DNA of 64,000 bases from Triatoma infestans (lineage: Eukaryota > Arthropoda > Insecta > Hemiptera > Reduviidae), in contig JAAEAF010002671.1 of assembly GCA_011037195.1 (NCBI GenBank), forward strand, positions 1 through 64,000, read 5' to 3'. Below, one piece after another: positions 14,375-24,808 of this stretch; within the stretch, counting starts at the first letter, position 1; every line of letters begins with the position of its first letter. Both the position numbers and the translations under genes were made by a program. The notes below the pieces were generated by a model. It was not told the DNA's origin and did not search any database. It saw nothing but the letters and a program-made list of their open reading frames with translations.

Positions 14375-15020
14375 TCTGGTGTGAAACATTCACACCCTTT
14401 GGAAACATTCCCCTTACACTAACTAATTAATACAATTTAACCAATAAATTTTCTTTAAAACCCTGTTTAATTTGGCTGACCATAAAAACGGTAGTGCGAT
14501 TTTACTTGGTATACCTAACAGGCCTTGTAGAGCGTTCTATATCAAAACCAAGAAATTTAAATGCAAATTAAATTCAAACTAACTGCTACACCTCTAAAAT
14601 CAAATTTTTTCAGAAAAATGATTCAAATAAAAGTGATAGGTTTCTATCTATACAGCAAGCATTCCAAGTTTAAAGAAAATCGCTGAAACCATTTTCGAGA
14701 AAATCTTAAAACACTCGAAAAATTATTCTGTAAAAATGCACTTCCGGTTAACCGATTTTCTTCAAATTTGCAATTCCATCAATGTTTCTAATGTCTACTG
14801 ATATTATGTAGTTGGTAAAACCAAATAATATACTGAAGTGGTACTTTACACGAAAACGTAACGCTATGTAAAGTCGCACTTCCAGTTGATAGAGTTCGCC
14901 GAAAATCTTGGTGTCTAATGCGGAGGTAGTACTTAAAAAGAATACAAAGTTTGAGCTTCCTACGAATTTTCGTTTTTGAAATATTTTGTTGACACACACA
15001 CACACAAACACAAATTTCAT
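14375..15020 (+). repeat. R1 copy with intact 5' end, forward
   Basis: Starts TCTGGTGTGAAACATTCACA, in which GTGTGAA and TTCACAC form a perfect inverted pair. It carries CTTCCGGTTAACCGATTTTC at about 14741-14760 and a CA run at about 14989-15006. The 3' terminal hairpin is missing, so the copy is truncated. Confidence 0.75.
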
Positions 15021-15233
15021 CTAACTTTACTGATTTCGACGTTAATGCTCTGCGCAGAAAAGAAGAGCAACAAAGTAAATAGCAGAAAAGAGGAAGTAGA
15101 AGTAGCAGAGGAACACACATTGTAGAATTGGTCATTTTTTTTTTTTTTTTTTATTACTTCGTTTTAATTCTTGCCAAGTATTTAATGAAATAAAATATGC
15201 GATCTAATGAATCTTCACTATAACTGGTGAGGA

Positions 15234-15478
15234 TTATATAAGACATAATTCCTCTGCCAGTACCAGATAGGCACTCGGTGTGAGGGGAACTGCTTGGTTA
15301 CTACTACGGCCGCCGGTTCTTCTTCTGCGCTGCTGCTGCTGCTGTTGTTTGCCGTGTACTATCTGTGGAGGATTATTTTTGTGTGGCTCAGTGAGAGAGC
15401 GTGATAGCAGGCGGCCCCGAGACACCGACCAAACAAGATTATCATGGCGTTTTCTTTTATTTCTATTCTCCAAGTAAT
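15234..15478 (-). other. Candidate terminal coding exon or retro-inserted fragment
   Basis: On the minus strand a possible splice acceptor (AATATCAG) precedes an open stretch of about 81 codons ending at TAA (15234-15236). The translation starts near YLENRNKRKRHDN, has a run of glutamines (CAG repeats) followed by Arg/Lys, and ends PSAYLVLAEELCLI. The stretch is GC- and CpG-richer than its surroundings. Downstream on the same strand an AATAAA-like string merges into a long poly-A (plus-strand T run at about 15135-15152). That is compatible with a 3' end or with a retro-copied insert. Its entry phase does not directly follow the exon at 24749-24808, so another exon would be needed. No family is recognised, and it may be non-coding. 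Confidence 0.2.
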
Positions 15479-15740
15479 CTGATATTGTGGGTTTGTTATT
15501 AAAAAGAATTATTGATTTTTGCCACAACAACTACATCTGTCTTGTTACGCTTTATATACTCGATTATCTCCTTAAACAAGAGTAGATAGACAGAGTATGG
15601 AAGAAAAGAGAGATAGCTCGTTATTTTTCATTCCTCTAATAAGAGATAAAAAAAGCCAAGAATTGTCCGATTTTATAATATCTGAACGTCGTATTAACGT
15701 TTTTAATTTATACTTGAATATAAATAATTAAGTAATTAAA

Positions 15741-16520
15741 TCTCGTATGAAACACTCATACGACTTTGTCTTATTGTAGTTTACACAGATTTAAGTGACA
15801 AATCGTTTCTTCAAACATAATTTTTACTAAATTTATTTGTCTTCAATTTTGTTTTCTATGGCAGCATCTTAATGGAGCATCTAATTGGAGCAAAACTTAT
15901 TCTCCCCTCTTCCACAAAACTTCATTAAATAAACTTCCTCGGGAAAAAATTTCATCAAAAGTGATAGGTTCCTGTATACGTAGTTAATAAAACAAATTTA
16001 ATGAAACCCGTCCGTGTTTTTATGGAGGAAATCGTAGACAACTGAAAAATGTGTTCAAACCGGCCAATTGATTTTCTTCAAACTCTGAATTTTGGCAACA
16101 TTTTCTATTTTAATTAATATTAAGAAATGGTAGATTATGTAATAAACTAAAATAGCACATTAGAGGAAAACATAACCCCCCATTCCAATCACAAAAATCC
16201 CCTTAAATGAATTTTCCCGGAGCAATGTTTCAAATAAAAGTTGTAGCTCTTTGTATGTGTAGTTTAATGAATATTTTGGAAGCTGCTATCGGAAAAATTG
16301 CAAAAACTGAAAAATCCATTTAATAAAAAAGTAACTATTCAGAAAGTTTGAACTTTCTGCGATTTTTGAGTTATGCTGACCATTTACACACACACACAGA
16401 CCATTTGGTAAAAACATTTTTTTCACTCAGGGGACCTCAAAATATGTTATTTCCGGTGAAAACTCAATTTCGAAACACCCTCGATCGCAGTACATCCTGT
16501 TACTAAGAGCAAAAGAAATT
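15741..16520 (+). repeat. R1 copy, near full length, forward
   Basis: The 5' end TCTCGTATGAAACACTCATA keeps the short palindrome despite base changes: CGTATGA and TCATACG are inverted partners. CTTTGTCTTATTGTAG follows. The 3' end is GATCGCAGTACATCCTGTTAC with a degraded hairpin. Another forward copy starts within two bases. Confidence 0.75.
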
Positions 16521-16521
16521 G

Positions 16522-16925
16522 TCTGGTGTGAAACACGATAATATTTTCTTACTGCAATTTACATAGTTCTTATTGAATAATTTCCCTCAAACCTTAAACC
16601 TACAATTCTTACTACAAACTAAGGTACAATTCAATTCACTTAAAACTTCTATTTTCTTCAAAGTTATTTTGCTTCAGCTGTTTTCAATACTAGATGAATA
16701 GGGGAATCTAAATTTAATAAAACAATGTTTTCTGAGAAGCGCACAACCTCATCTCACCCGCAAAACGCCTCTTAGATGAATTTTCTCGGATATAATTTTC
16801 AAACAAAAGTGATAGGTTTCTGTATTTATAGTTTGTATACAAGTTTGACCACCAGGTGTCTTCATGGAGAAAATCGCAGAAAACTGAAGAAAAAACTGTT
16901 GAGAAAGTCGTAATTTCCGGTATTC
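16522..16925 (+). repeat. R1 copy, 5' part, forward
   Basis: Begins TCTGGTGTGAAACACGATAA then TTTTCTTACTGCAATTTACA immediately after the preceding copy, making a head-to-tail pair. It breaks off near 16925 in unrelated sequence. Confidence 0.65.
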
Positions 16926-18771
16926 ATAAAGTTTATAGATTTATAGATCTAAATATTAAACAATTTTCTGCTCAGGAAATCCAACCCCCCCGTTTAGGAA
17001 GAAGAGAACCTAAGCGCCACTTCTTCAGAGATTTTGACGTCCCTCTGTGGATATCCCAGCCTGACAACAGCTACACTGACAACTCCAAACATGCACACTA
17101 TTCTAGGGGACTACAGAGTTAGTTGTTGATGTATGCAACTACCTGAGTATAGCGTGTACTCACAAACTATACCTCTCACCATCACACACACATACACTTT
17201 ACCAGGTACACTTGACAGACGACATTTACTATATTCTCTGTATAAATACCGTCACGCAGAGGGAGCCACAATAGATCTTTTTCTACATTACAGCAGTAGG
17301 AAAGGTACACATTCAGAAGCAGAAGTTATACATTTTGACAGAAACTTACTTCATAACTTAATTTTTCATTAACTAAAATAAGGTTTCTGAATTTTTAAAT
17401 TTCATAAAATTGAATGTTACTTTTAAAAGTGTAAAAAAAAAAAAAGTTGAAAGGTTGTTTAGACATATCCCAACTGATGCTACTTTAACTTCCAGCTTCC
17501 AATATTCAGCCTGCAGTAGAAAGTAAAAATGATCACTCTGCAAACCAGGAGTAATCATCAAAAAAAAAAAAAACAGGTCCTAAACTACTCCCAAAGGGCG
17601 TTCAACATCTGCGACCCACAAAATTTCCATTGCTGCTATCGCCCCGGTCTTCCCATATCATCTTGTTCGCATAATTCTAATCTTATACTGTGGCTGCCGT
17701 TTCCCCCCAGGGGGTCGGGGGGGGCAGAAGGGCAGGCAGCCCTTTCTTCTTCTTCTTCTTCTGTAAGGTATCGTCTGGGGCGGCTTTCTTCTCTTCAAAC
17801 CACTTATACTTTAACATCTACTTCCATTTTTCCATCAGTTCCGTGTTTTCTTCTTGATGTTTGGGGGGGGGGGCATAATACTTCTTGCTGTGTGACAAAT
17901 GACAATTCAACTTTGATATTCACTTTACTTTCGAAAAAGTGGTAGAATATCTTCTTTTTCTTTTTTTTGTTAGGTTGTTTATCATGTCTTTTGGGTGTTC
18001 TTATATTCGCTATCTCTCCTCCCTCGGGCTTCCTTCTTTTATCCTTCCACTTCTTCTCCTTGTTCTTCTATAAACTTCAGCACATTTTGTCCGCTCTGAA
18101 GCAGACAAACCACCTTCTGCTCTGTAATCCTCCCCTCCACACTTAGTGTACTAGTGGCAACTATACAACTCCCTCCCAGTTCACATTACAATATCTCCAC
18201 TAACATCCTTCACACCCCTGCACAGGTTCTGTACTTTATGTCCCTTGTACAATGCTTCTTCTTCTTGTTCCTCTCGTACACTACTTTACAAGGTAGATTT
18301 AAAATTTAAAACAAAAATATAAAGCTAGGAACTCCCTAAATTGTGGTCCTATCACGCACTAAACAAAAAAAAAAGGATTCCAGAACATGCCATACCAGTG
18401 TATAATGCGACAATAATTCAACCCGAAATATTGGGTACTGTGTATAATGCAGGCAATATAACTGAGAACGTCCAGTATAATAAGAAAACTGTAATATTTC
18501 ATGCGATCGTTTAATGGCGGAAAATTAGCACTGGAATAAATTTTCTACATTGTTGAAGGGGACTTCGCTTTCCACATGTTTCCCAACAAATACTTTATGT
18601 CCATGAAAATTTATTTCCACCTTGCAAGTCTGGCATTTTTATTTTTTTTTGATGATATAAGTTTCCTGTAAGTGCGGGAAACAATGTTTATAGCGTTTGG
18701 GCTAATCTCTCTCACACACACTGTCGGTCTAGTTCTATGTGTGTGTGTGTGTGTGTGTATAAAACTAAAAA
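16926..18771. other. No supported gene; GC-rich pocket at 17561-17780
   Basis: Two consecutive plus-strand open stretches (to 17122 and 17372) look somewhat protein-like but match nothing I recognise. The pocket at 17561-17780 is GC-rich, with a CTT run and G/C homopolymers. On the minus strand a good acceptor (CCTTACAG) precedes an AAG run there, but no donor or family identity follows. The rest is AT-rich. Confidence 0.35.
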
Positions 18772-19488
18772 TCTGGTGTGAAACATTCACACACTTTCTC
18801 TTACTCCTTTTAATACAATTGTATAAAATATGCAAAACTTTCTTTAAACTCAAATTTTACATATTTATCCTACCGAAATATAGAGGTGGTGGAAGTACCA
18901 ACCAACTATAAAGTTTGAAATGAACGCCACATATTCTGCACAACTTCCAAAATTATTTATTTTGGAATGTTTCAAATAAAAATAGTACGTTTGTATGTGT
19001 GAAGTTACCAAACTGGGTAAAAGAAAATCGTTACAGTTGTTTTCCAGAAAATTAAAAAAAAAAATCAAAAACCTATTCTATGAAGTCGTACTTCCGGTTA
19101 ACCGATTTTCTTCAAATGTAGAATTCCATTTATATAATATAATATTATGTAAAGACCATAATTCTGAAGTGTTACTTTAAAGGAAAGCATAACGCTATGT
19201 TCCACCCTTGAACCCCCAAAAAATTCAATTTTTCCGGAAAAAGTTGCAAATAAAAATGATACGTTATTGTGCGTGTAGATAGAATTCCAAGTATAAGGAA
19301 AATCGTTGGAGTGGTTTTTGAGAAAATTACGAAAAACTGAAAAATACCATTCAGTAAAGTCGCACTTCCGGTTGATGGATATTCCCAGAAATCTTCGTGC
19401 CTGATGCGGTGTACCAAGTTTGCGGCTTTTGCAACTATTCGTTTTGGAGATATTCTGTCAAAACACCCATCACATATATAGACCATTC
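18772..19488 (+). repeat. R1 copy, 5' portion, split by a LINE
   Basis: Begins TCTGGTGTGAAACATTCACA and carries CTTCCGGTTAACCGATTTTC at about 19091-19110. It runs into CATATATAGACCATTC, where the LINE fragment interrupts it. The 3' remainder resumes at 20971. Confidence 0.75.
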
Positions 19489-19499
19489 AAAATTATGAT

Positions 19500-20970
19500 T
19501 TTTCACAAGGGAGGTCGACTGGGTAAGCTTAACAGATTCACTTATGAAAGCTCCTTTATTGATGTTGTATCCACATTTAATCATTTAGGCTAAACACTTT
19601 CTTCTTCTGGTAAATTTGCAAAAGCCTGTACTTCAGCCTTAACGAAAAGTGCGGTTGCTAATTCGTCTGTTGCGAAAATATTACAGTCCTTTAAGTCCGA
19701 CACTTGGGATACAAAATGTCAATTATATGATTCTATGGCGGAAAGTGTACTGCTTTATATGTCCGAGATCTGGGGTAGTTTATATGCTAATGGACTTGAA
19801 CGTGGTCAGCTAAATTATCTTAAATATTTACTTAATCTACCGGGAATACGCCCGTTTTTATATAAGAATTGAAACAGGCCGCCTTCATGTCTTATGGAAA
19901 ATATTCAAAAGAATGTTAAACTGGTGGATAAAGGTATTAGTTATGTCCTAGGATCAGCTACCTAAAGTATGTTACAATAGGTTAGTTGAGATTAGTGGCA
20001 TTGTTAGCATACCATTCAACTTCCGAAATTAGCAGATTACTGTCTATCGTTGGGGCTGGTGATCTTTGGATTGGTCAGAACGTAGAGGAAATCAAAAGTC
20101 GTGGCAGTGATCTGGTTGAAGCCATGAGGAATCATGTTTTAAGTTTAGATATTGACAGTGTGACCAATTCAACATTCAATGTTTATTTTAGAAACATAAG
20201 TGCATTAGGATTATCTGTACAGTATTTACATTTTAATGCGCACATTAATAAATTAAGGGTTTTAGCCCAATTACGGATGGCAAGTAAAAAAATTACTCGA
20301 ATTCACATTAATGGTATGTCCAGAAAATTTAATAGCGATAATCTGTGTAAATTTTGTACTTCTGGAGGAAAAGATGATGTTATTCACTTTTTACTATATT
20401 GCCCATCCTTTCTGGCTCAAAGACAGACCTTTTTAAATAAATATATAGTGTCAATTAATACCCCTTGCCAAGCCATAGAAGAGTTACTAACTGTTGGTGA
20501 TATCAATCATCTGAATAGTATTTATCTGTTTATTATTAACTATCTCTGAGAAGGCACAAATGAGTGACATGTAATACGATCATTACTATTGTCATTTATT
20601 TATTATTATTATTAATATTATTACTATTATTATTTGTTATTTTCTGATATTAATGATTTATTTATTCAGTTTTCTTTTTCTCTGTTTCTCTCTTTTCTCA
20701 CAAAGTTATATGTTTATTATGTAATATATACTCTAGAGGTTTAATATTGTTTTTCATTAGTGATATAAGGTTTGTCTGATTTTATTTATTTATTTATTCT
20801 TTATTAACTAAGAGACATTATTATCATTATTTTCATTATTGTTTTCATTAGAATTTTCAACACTATTTTATTCACTTATAAGTAGAAAGTATAATTTGTG
20901 TTGTTTTTGTCTGATTAGAGCCAAGCCTCCTGTAATTGTAAAGAATTACAAAATACAGTATATTTTCATT
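19500..20970 (+). mobile_element. Degenerate non-LTR retrotransposon (LINE), 3' half
   Basis: Only the downstream part of a LINE reverse-transcriptase protein is present. Reading frames with in-frame stops from about 19520 give a typical thumb-region pattern: FNHLG, then SSSGKFAKACTSALTKSAVA, then a DSMAESVLLYMSEIWGSLY block. A further open stretch at 19986-20549 (187 residues, non-ATG start) carries the C-terminal Cys/His motif CKFCTSGGKDDVIHFLLYC, spaced C-x2-C-x9-H-x4-C. CR1/Jockey/I-like LINEs end their RT protein this way. An AT-rich tail rich in ATTATT follows. The catalytic palm and the endonuclease are missing, so it is a 5'-truncated dead copy. The sequence CATATATAGACCATTC occurs on both sides. 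Confidence 0.8.
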
Positions 20971-21079
20971 CATATATAGACCATTCGCTGAAAACGATTT
21001 CCTAAAACATGTATTTCCGGTGATAACTCAATTTCTGAAAATCTGGCACGATCGCAATCCTTCCTCTAAGAGAATGTAA
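20971..21079 (+). repeat. R1 copy, 3' portion after the LINE
   Basis: Resumes with CATATATAGACCATTC, then ACATGTATTTCCGGTGATAA, then CGATCGCAATCCTTCCTCTA and a collapsed terminal hairpin. With 18772-19488 it makes one near-complete R1 element. Confidence 0.7.
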
Positions 21080-21490
21080 AAATCGCAGAAAACTTTATAT
21101 TCCGTTCAGTTATGGACCCGGTACGATGATAAAATCAAAATCCTTGAACCGGAATTGTAACTTTACTGAATCCATTTTTTCCCTCGAATTTTCTGAATTT
21201 TATTTTTTTAATTTTCAGGATTTTCTCGAACGATTTTTTGTGAGACAGTTCCGGGAGGTATTGCAATGTTGAGCTTCTGTCTAAAGTGCCACTTCAATGT
21301 GTAATGTACGGTTTTGTCATAGTATAGAATATTAAAATCCACCAAATACATCGCTATGATTGAAGCAAAGCTGTTAACCGAATATGTGAATTTACTGAAT
21401 GGATTTCTAGGTAGTTTGGAATTTTCTCGAATATGGTTCTAACGATTTCTTTCTTTTTAACTTGGAAGTCCTAAATATATTGTATAAAAT
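21080..21490 (-). repeat. R1 fragment, reverse
   Basis: Reverse-orientation R1 phrases include AACCGGAATTGTAACTTTAC and AAAGTGCCACTTCAATGTGT. It abuts a forward fragment, so the pair forms an imperfect inverted arrangement. Confidence 0.6.
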
Positions 21491-21519
21491 CTACCAATTT
21501 ATTTGATACATTTTCGGTT

Positions 21520-21925
21520 AACCGAATTCTTAAAATTAGTAATTCTGGTATCTATAATATTATGTAGGTATCAGAATCAGGGAACTAAGACATTGCATGC
21601 CCCTCAGTGTCGTAAAAAAATCAATTTTCATAGAAAAATCGTTTAAATAAATATAATAGTATGGGAAGTTAAAAGAAAACTGTTGAAACTTTTTTCGAGA
21701 AAAATCTCGAAAAACTTAAAAAAAAACGTTCAGTAAAATCGCACTTCCGGTTGATGGATCTCGGGATTGTTGGATGCGATGTGGTACTATCTAACTTTGA
21801 AGTTCCTGTGAGTTTTGGTTTTTTGAGGCATTTTCTTCACATATACGCTCACCACACAAGGCACAAAAAAAAAGAAACTTTTTTCTACTTATAGCAACCT
21901 CAATACTTCCCTGTGAAAATTCGAA
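21520..21925 (+). repeat. R1 fragment, forward
   Basis: Contains TTTTCGGTTAACCGAATTC, then CACTTCCGGTTGATGGATCT, then a cassette end near CAATACTTCC at 21900-21911. It faces the reverse fragment at 21080-21490. Confidence 0.6.
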
Positions 21926-23005
21926 AATCTGACTAGATAGCAAATATTGTGGCTTGGCCTTCATGGAAAAGAATACTAGCTAAATGTGGCATTTCCTGGA
22001 TGAACGATACTATCTATCACCTTCTAATATTCAATACAGTATTTATTTCTCGGAATTCACTAGTCTCAAATGTGCATTTCTCTGGGCAGCTCAATTACGG
22101 AAAATTTCCGGCAATGAGAATACGTGTTCTTAAGTAACGGTGGGGATACCAAATACGGTTACCACACGCGTGTTATATACTCATTGAAAACTGAACAGCT
22201 CCGAGCTAACCGGAAGTATTCTTTTATCATTCTTTTCTGCGTATATAGGTGCCAAAGCCTAATAATAATAATTATTATGAAGGATTTTCTAAACCGAACT
22301 GATACTGTAACTAATATAATCTTCAATGATCTCTAAAAGCAAACAGAAAAAAAGAAAATACTCCATGTTGTAGTAGTCTAGCTGACAAATTACCCCGGGT
22401 TAAAATGGAATTACGAGTGAAAAGAGAGTACGAGAGACAATCTGACAGTAAAGTTGGGGGAGGATTTGAATCAGGAAGCCAGTGAGGAGAGCTCTCTAGT
22501 TTCAAGTTCGAATTAACGTGCGCGAGAAGGGCCGAGGTTAGAGTTTAGGATTTGGCCAATGATCCAGCTCATTTGTGACTGTCAGTGGGTAACACTAGAC
22601 ACCGCTAGGGTTGACAATACACTCGGCTAATTGATAACCTCGTCCCCACCCTTTAATTTTGTACACTTAATTCAGTGAACCCGTCACATATGCATTCAGC
22701 CAGCATTTGTGCAATTTAAAATTCTATTTGTTCACTTGTCCCCTTCCAACCAATGATATAATCCTGTTCTTCTACTATTTAGAACTTTCTATTATTATTT
22801 TTTTAACTTTCTCTCGCTAAAATATGAAGGATTGCAACCATATCATATTTTCTAAATTGAGTTTTCACATAATACGAAGAGAAATCACTCTTTCTCTTAG
22901 TGCACTTTTACACAGGAGTAAGTATAAGGCACACACACACAGGTGTAAGTATAAGGCACACACACACACAGGTGTAAGTGGCCAATTTTCTTTAAACTTA
23001 TAATT
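21926..23005. other. No gene seen; short CA-containing tandem duplication
   Basis: A unit containing GTAAGTATAAGGCACACACA is repeated about two times at 22916-22978. A GC-richer pocket of unknown identity lies at 22510-22650. No exon is supported. Confidence 0.4.
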
Positions 23006-23009
23006 TTTA

Positions 23010-23235
23010 TTGTTGTAGAAGGTTCCGCAGAGCTGGAAAGCATCAGAGATATTTTCCGTGATAGCCTGCTTCTTTTATGTGGTCATCGACCGGTTTCGGG
23101 CGTTCGCCTATCATCAGGATGTTTTTGTCAAACGGTGTAATAACATAGACTTGCACAGAACAAATTCAGTTGATACACTCTGTGCAAGTCTATGTTATTA
23201 CACTGTTTGACAAAAACATCCTGCTGATGGGCTCA
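23010..23235 (-). mobile_element. Penelope-like terminal repeat fragment with inverted arm
   Basis: A second copy at 55385-55545 shares TCTGCAGAGCTGGAAAGCAT-type sequence and the block around ACCGGTTTCGGGCGTTCGCC. On the minus strand that block is a hammerhead ribozyme (separate entry). Beyond it, the arm starting GGATGTTTTTGTCAAACGGT is followed after about 20 bases by its near-perfect inverted copy, ending CTGCTGATGGG. This gives a fold-back of roughly 50-bp arms. Penelope-like elements are known to carry hammerheads in their terminal repeats; assignment to that class rests on this motif. No reverse-transcriptase coding sequence is present. Confidence 0.7.
23084..23121 (-). ncRNA. Hammerhead ribozyme motif, intact core
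   Basis: Read 5' to 3' on the minus strand: CATC (stem I), CTGATGA (core), TAGGCGAACGCCC (stem II, GGC/GCC with a GAAC loop), GAAA (core), CCGGTC, then GATG (stem I partner). CATC pairs perfectly with GATG, and the expected cleavage triplet GUC ends just before GATG. Stem III is reduced to the self-complementary ACCGGU. Such ultra-short stem III is typical of hammerheads in Penelope-like elements, which probably act as dimers. All invariant core bases are present; one outer stem II pair is lost (A opposite C) relative to the copy at 55460. Activity is inferred. Confidence 0.8.
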
Positions 23236-23865
23236 GTGTTTTTATGGAGAAAATAACAGAAAACTGAAAGAGAGAAAAAAAAACACTTCCGGTCTATTGA
23301 TTTTTGCAAACTCGGAATTTTGGCAACATATTTAATTCTATTTAATATTATTTACATGAAGAAATCGTGTAATAATCACTTTACAATTTTAGAAGAAAAA
23401 ATAACTCTACCTTACCCCCAAATGAATTAAATGAATTTTTCTGGAGAAATGTTTTAAATAAAAGTTGAACGTACCACTTTATATATGTAGGTGAGATACT
23501 AAGTTTAAAGAAAATCGTTGGATCTGTTCGAGGAAATAGCAAAAAAGTTAACTGAAAAATCCATTCAGTAAAATTTTTACATCCGGTTGAGGAATTGGCA
23601 GATGGCATACTGATCTTCCGGTCGGACCTTATCTGAATGTCAGTTTTGAAGTTCCTACGATTTTTCGTTTTTGATGCTATGCTGTTCACCTACAGGTGTA
23701 TAGGTATGTGTACATACATACATATACATGGATATGCACACATAAACACACACACACCACACACAAAATAATCACTTTTTCGCGCTCGGGAGACTTGAAA
23801 AAATTTCGAAACTTAACAGGATCGCAAAATTCTCTGACATCTGTAAGAGAAAGTTATCAGTTTTT
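23236..23865 (+). repeat. R1 copy, forward
   Basis: Starts inside a cassette (TTTTTATGGAGAAAATAACA, CACTTCCGGTCTATTGATTT) immediately after the Penelope-like fragment. It carries a CA-rich run at about 23737-23766 and ends with a worn 3' hairpin (CTGTAAGAGAAAGTTA) at about 23840-23857. Confidence 0.7.
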
Positions 23866-23889
23866 AGCGAATAGCCTGTGGCATGTATA

Positions 23890-24640
23890 ATAAGTAAGTG
23901 TAGGCCAACAAAATATCTCAAGTTCGAAAAATTACAAAAAGCTTAAACCTGATATTTCCGGTTAAGTCCACCAATCATCATTTCGATACTAAAATTTGGT
24001 TCAAAATCAGACAGGAAGTGCAATTTTGTCTCGAAAATTTGTCTATAACGATTTTCTTTCAATTTCAGATACCATCTAGACGTATTTTAGTTCTACCGCT
24101 TTTAAGCTAAAAAAACTCTTTCGGTAGAGCTGAAACGATAAGCTTTGCTTTAAAGGATAAAATCGGTTAACCTGAAGTACGATTTTACATAATGGGCTGC
24201 TGATTTTTTTTTTAAATTTTCTCGAGAACGGTTACAATCATTTTCTTTAAACTTTGATTGCTTGCTGCACAGACAGAAACCTATCACTTTTATTTGAAAC
24301 ATTTTTCTGAAAAAATTTATTTTAGAGAGGTATTGGAATTAAATCCCCACTACCATTTTTCTGGCCATCCCAACTAAAGATGGTAACGTTAGAGTTATAA
24401 AGAAAATTTCTCGATTAATTGTCAAGCTTGACATCTAGTCAACCAAAACTGTGAGAATTGACATCTAGTCAACCAAACTGTGAGAATTGACATCTAGTCA
24501 ACCAAACTGTGAGAATTGACATCTAGTCAACCAAACTGTGAGAATTGACATCTAGTCAACCAAACTGTGAGAAATGACATCTAGTCAACCAAACTGTGAG
24601 AATTGCAGTAAGACAAAATCGTATGAATGATTCACAGTTG
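23890..24640 (-). repeat. R1 copy, reverse, with internal minisatellite
   Basis: Reverse-orientation phrases run from AACCTGAAGTACGATTTTAC through CCTATCACTTTTATTTGAAA to a 5' end reading GCAGTAAGACAAAATCGTAT on the plus strand at 24604-24623. A minisatellite has grown just inside that end. Confidence 0.7.
24428..24602. repeat. 29-bp minisatellite, six units
   Basis: Six head-to-tail units starting TTGACATCTAGTC, of 30, 29, 29, 29, 29 and 29 bases. Units two to five are identical; the first has one extra A and the sixth begins with A instead of T. Such uniformity suggests recent expansion inside the R1 copy. Confidence 0.95.
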
Positions 24641-24748
24641 ATTTTTTTTTTTTTTAATTATTCTTCCGCTTTCCTGTTATTAAGAAAAAATAAAAAACAA
24701 TAAATTGAAAATTTGTTTGCTCTAATATTAATAATTTATTAAATTTAC

Positions 24749-24808
24749 CTTTCTAAATGCTTGACGATGTCCTCATAAGCTGCCCTGCAGTTCTCCCAAA
24801 TACCCGAT
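24749..24808 (-). CDS. Small internal exon of an unidentified minus-strand gene
   Basis: On the minus strand a pyrimidine-rich tract ending CATGTTCAG precedes the exon, and AAAG followed by GTAAAT forms the donor. Only one frame is open. It uses the first base to complete a codon, then encodes SGIWENCRAAYEDIVKHLE, and leaves AG for the next exon (60 bp, same entry and exit phase). The exon at 36580-36763 leaves two bases (AG), so the junction codon is AGA (Arg) and the two exons join in frame. The peptide looks like an amphipathic helix, perhaps a short interaction or coiled-coil segment. The family is not recognised. Its small size leaves some chance that it is a false exon. Confidence 0.6.

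Noticed and set aside
17561..17770. A minus-strand exon starting with an AAG run
   Set aside because: The acceptor is good, but all three frames hit stops before any donor, and the lysine or glutamate run is simple-sequence derived.
18672..18911. Open frames across the TG microsatellite near 18740 (both strands)
   Set aside because: They read Cys-Val or His-Thr repeats from the microsatellite and run into an R1 copy.
24428..24602. A CRISPR array
   Set aside because: The units are contiguous identical repeats with no variable spacers, in a eukaryotic context.
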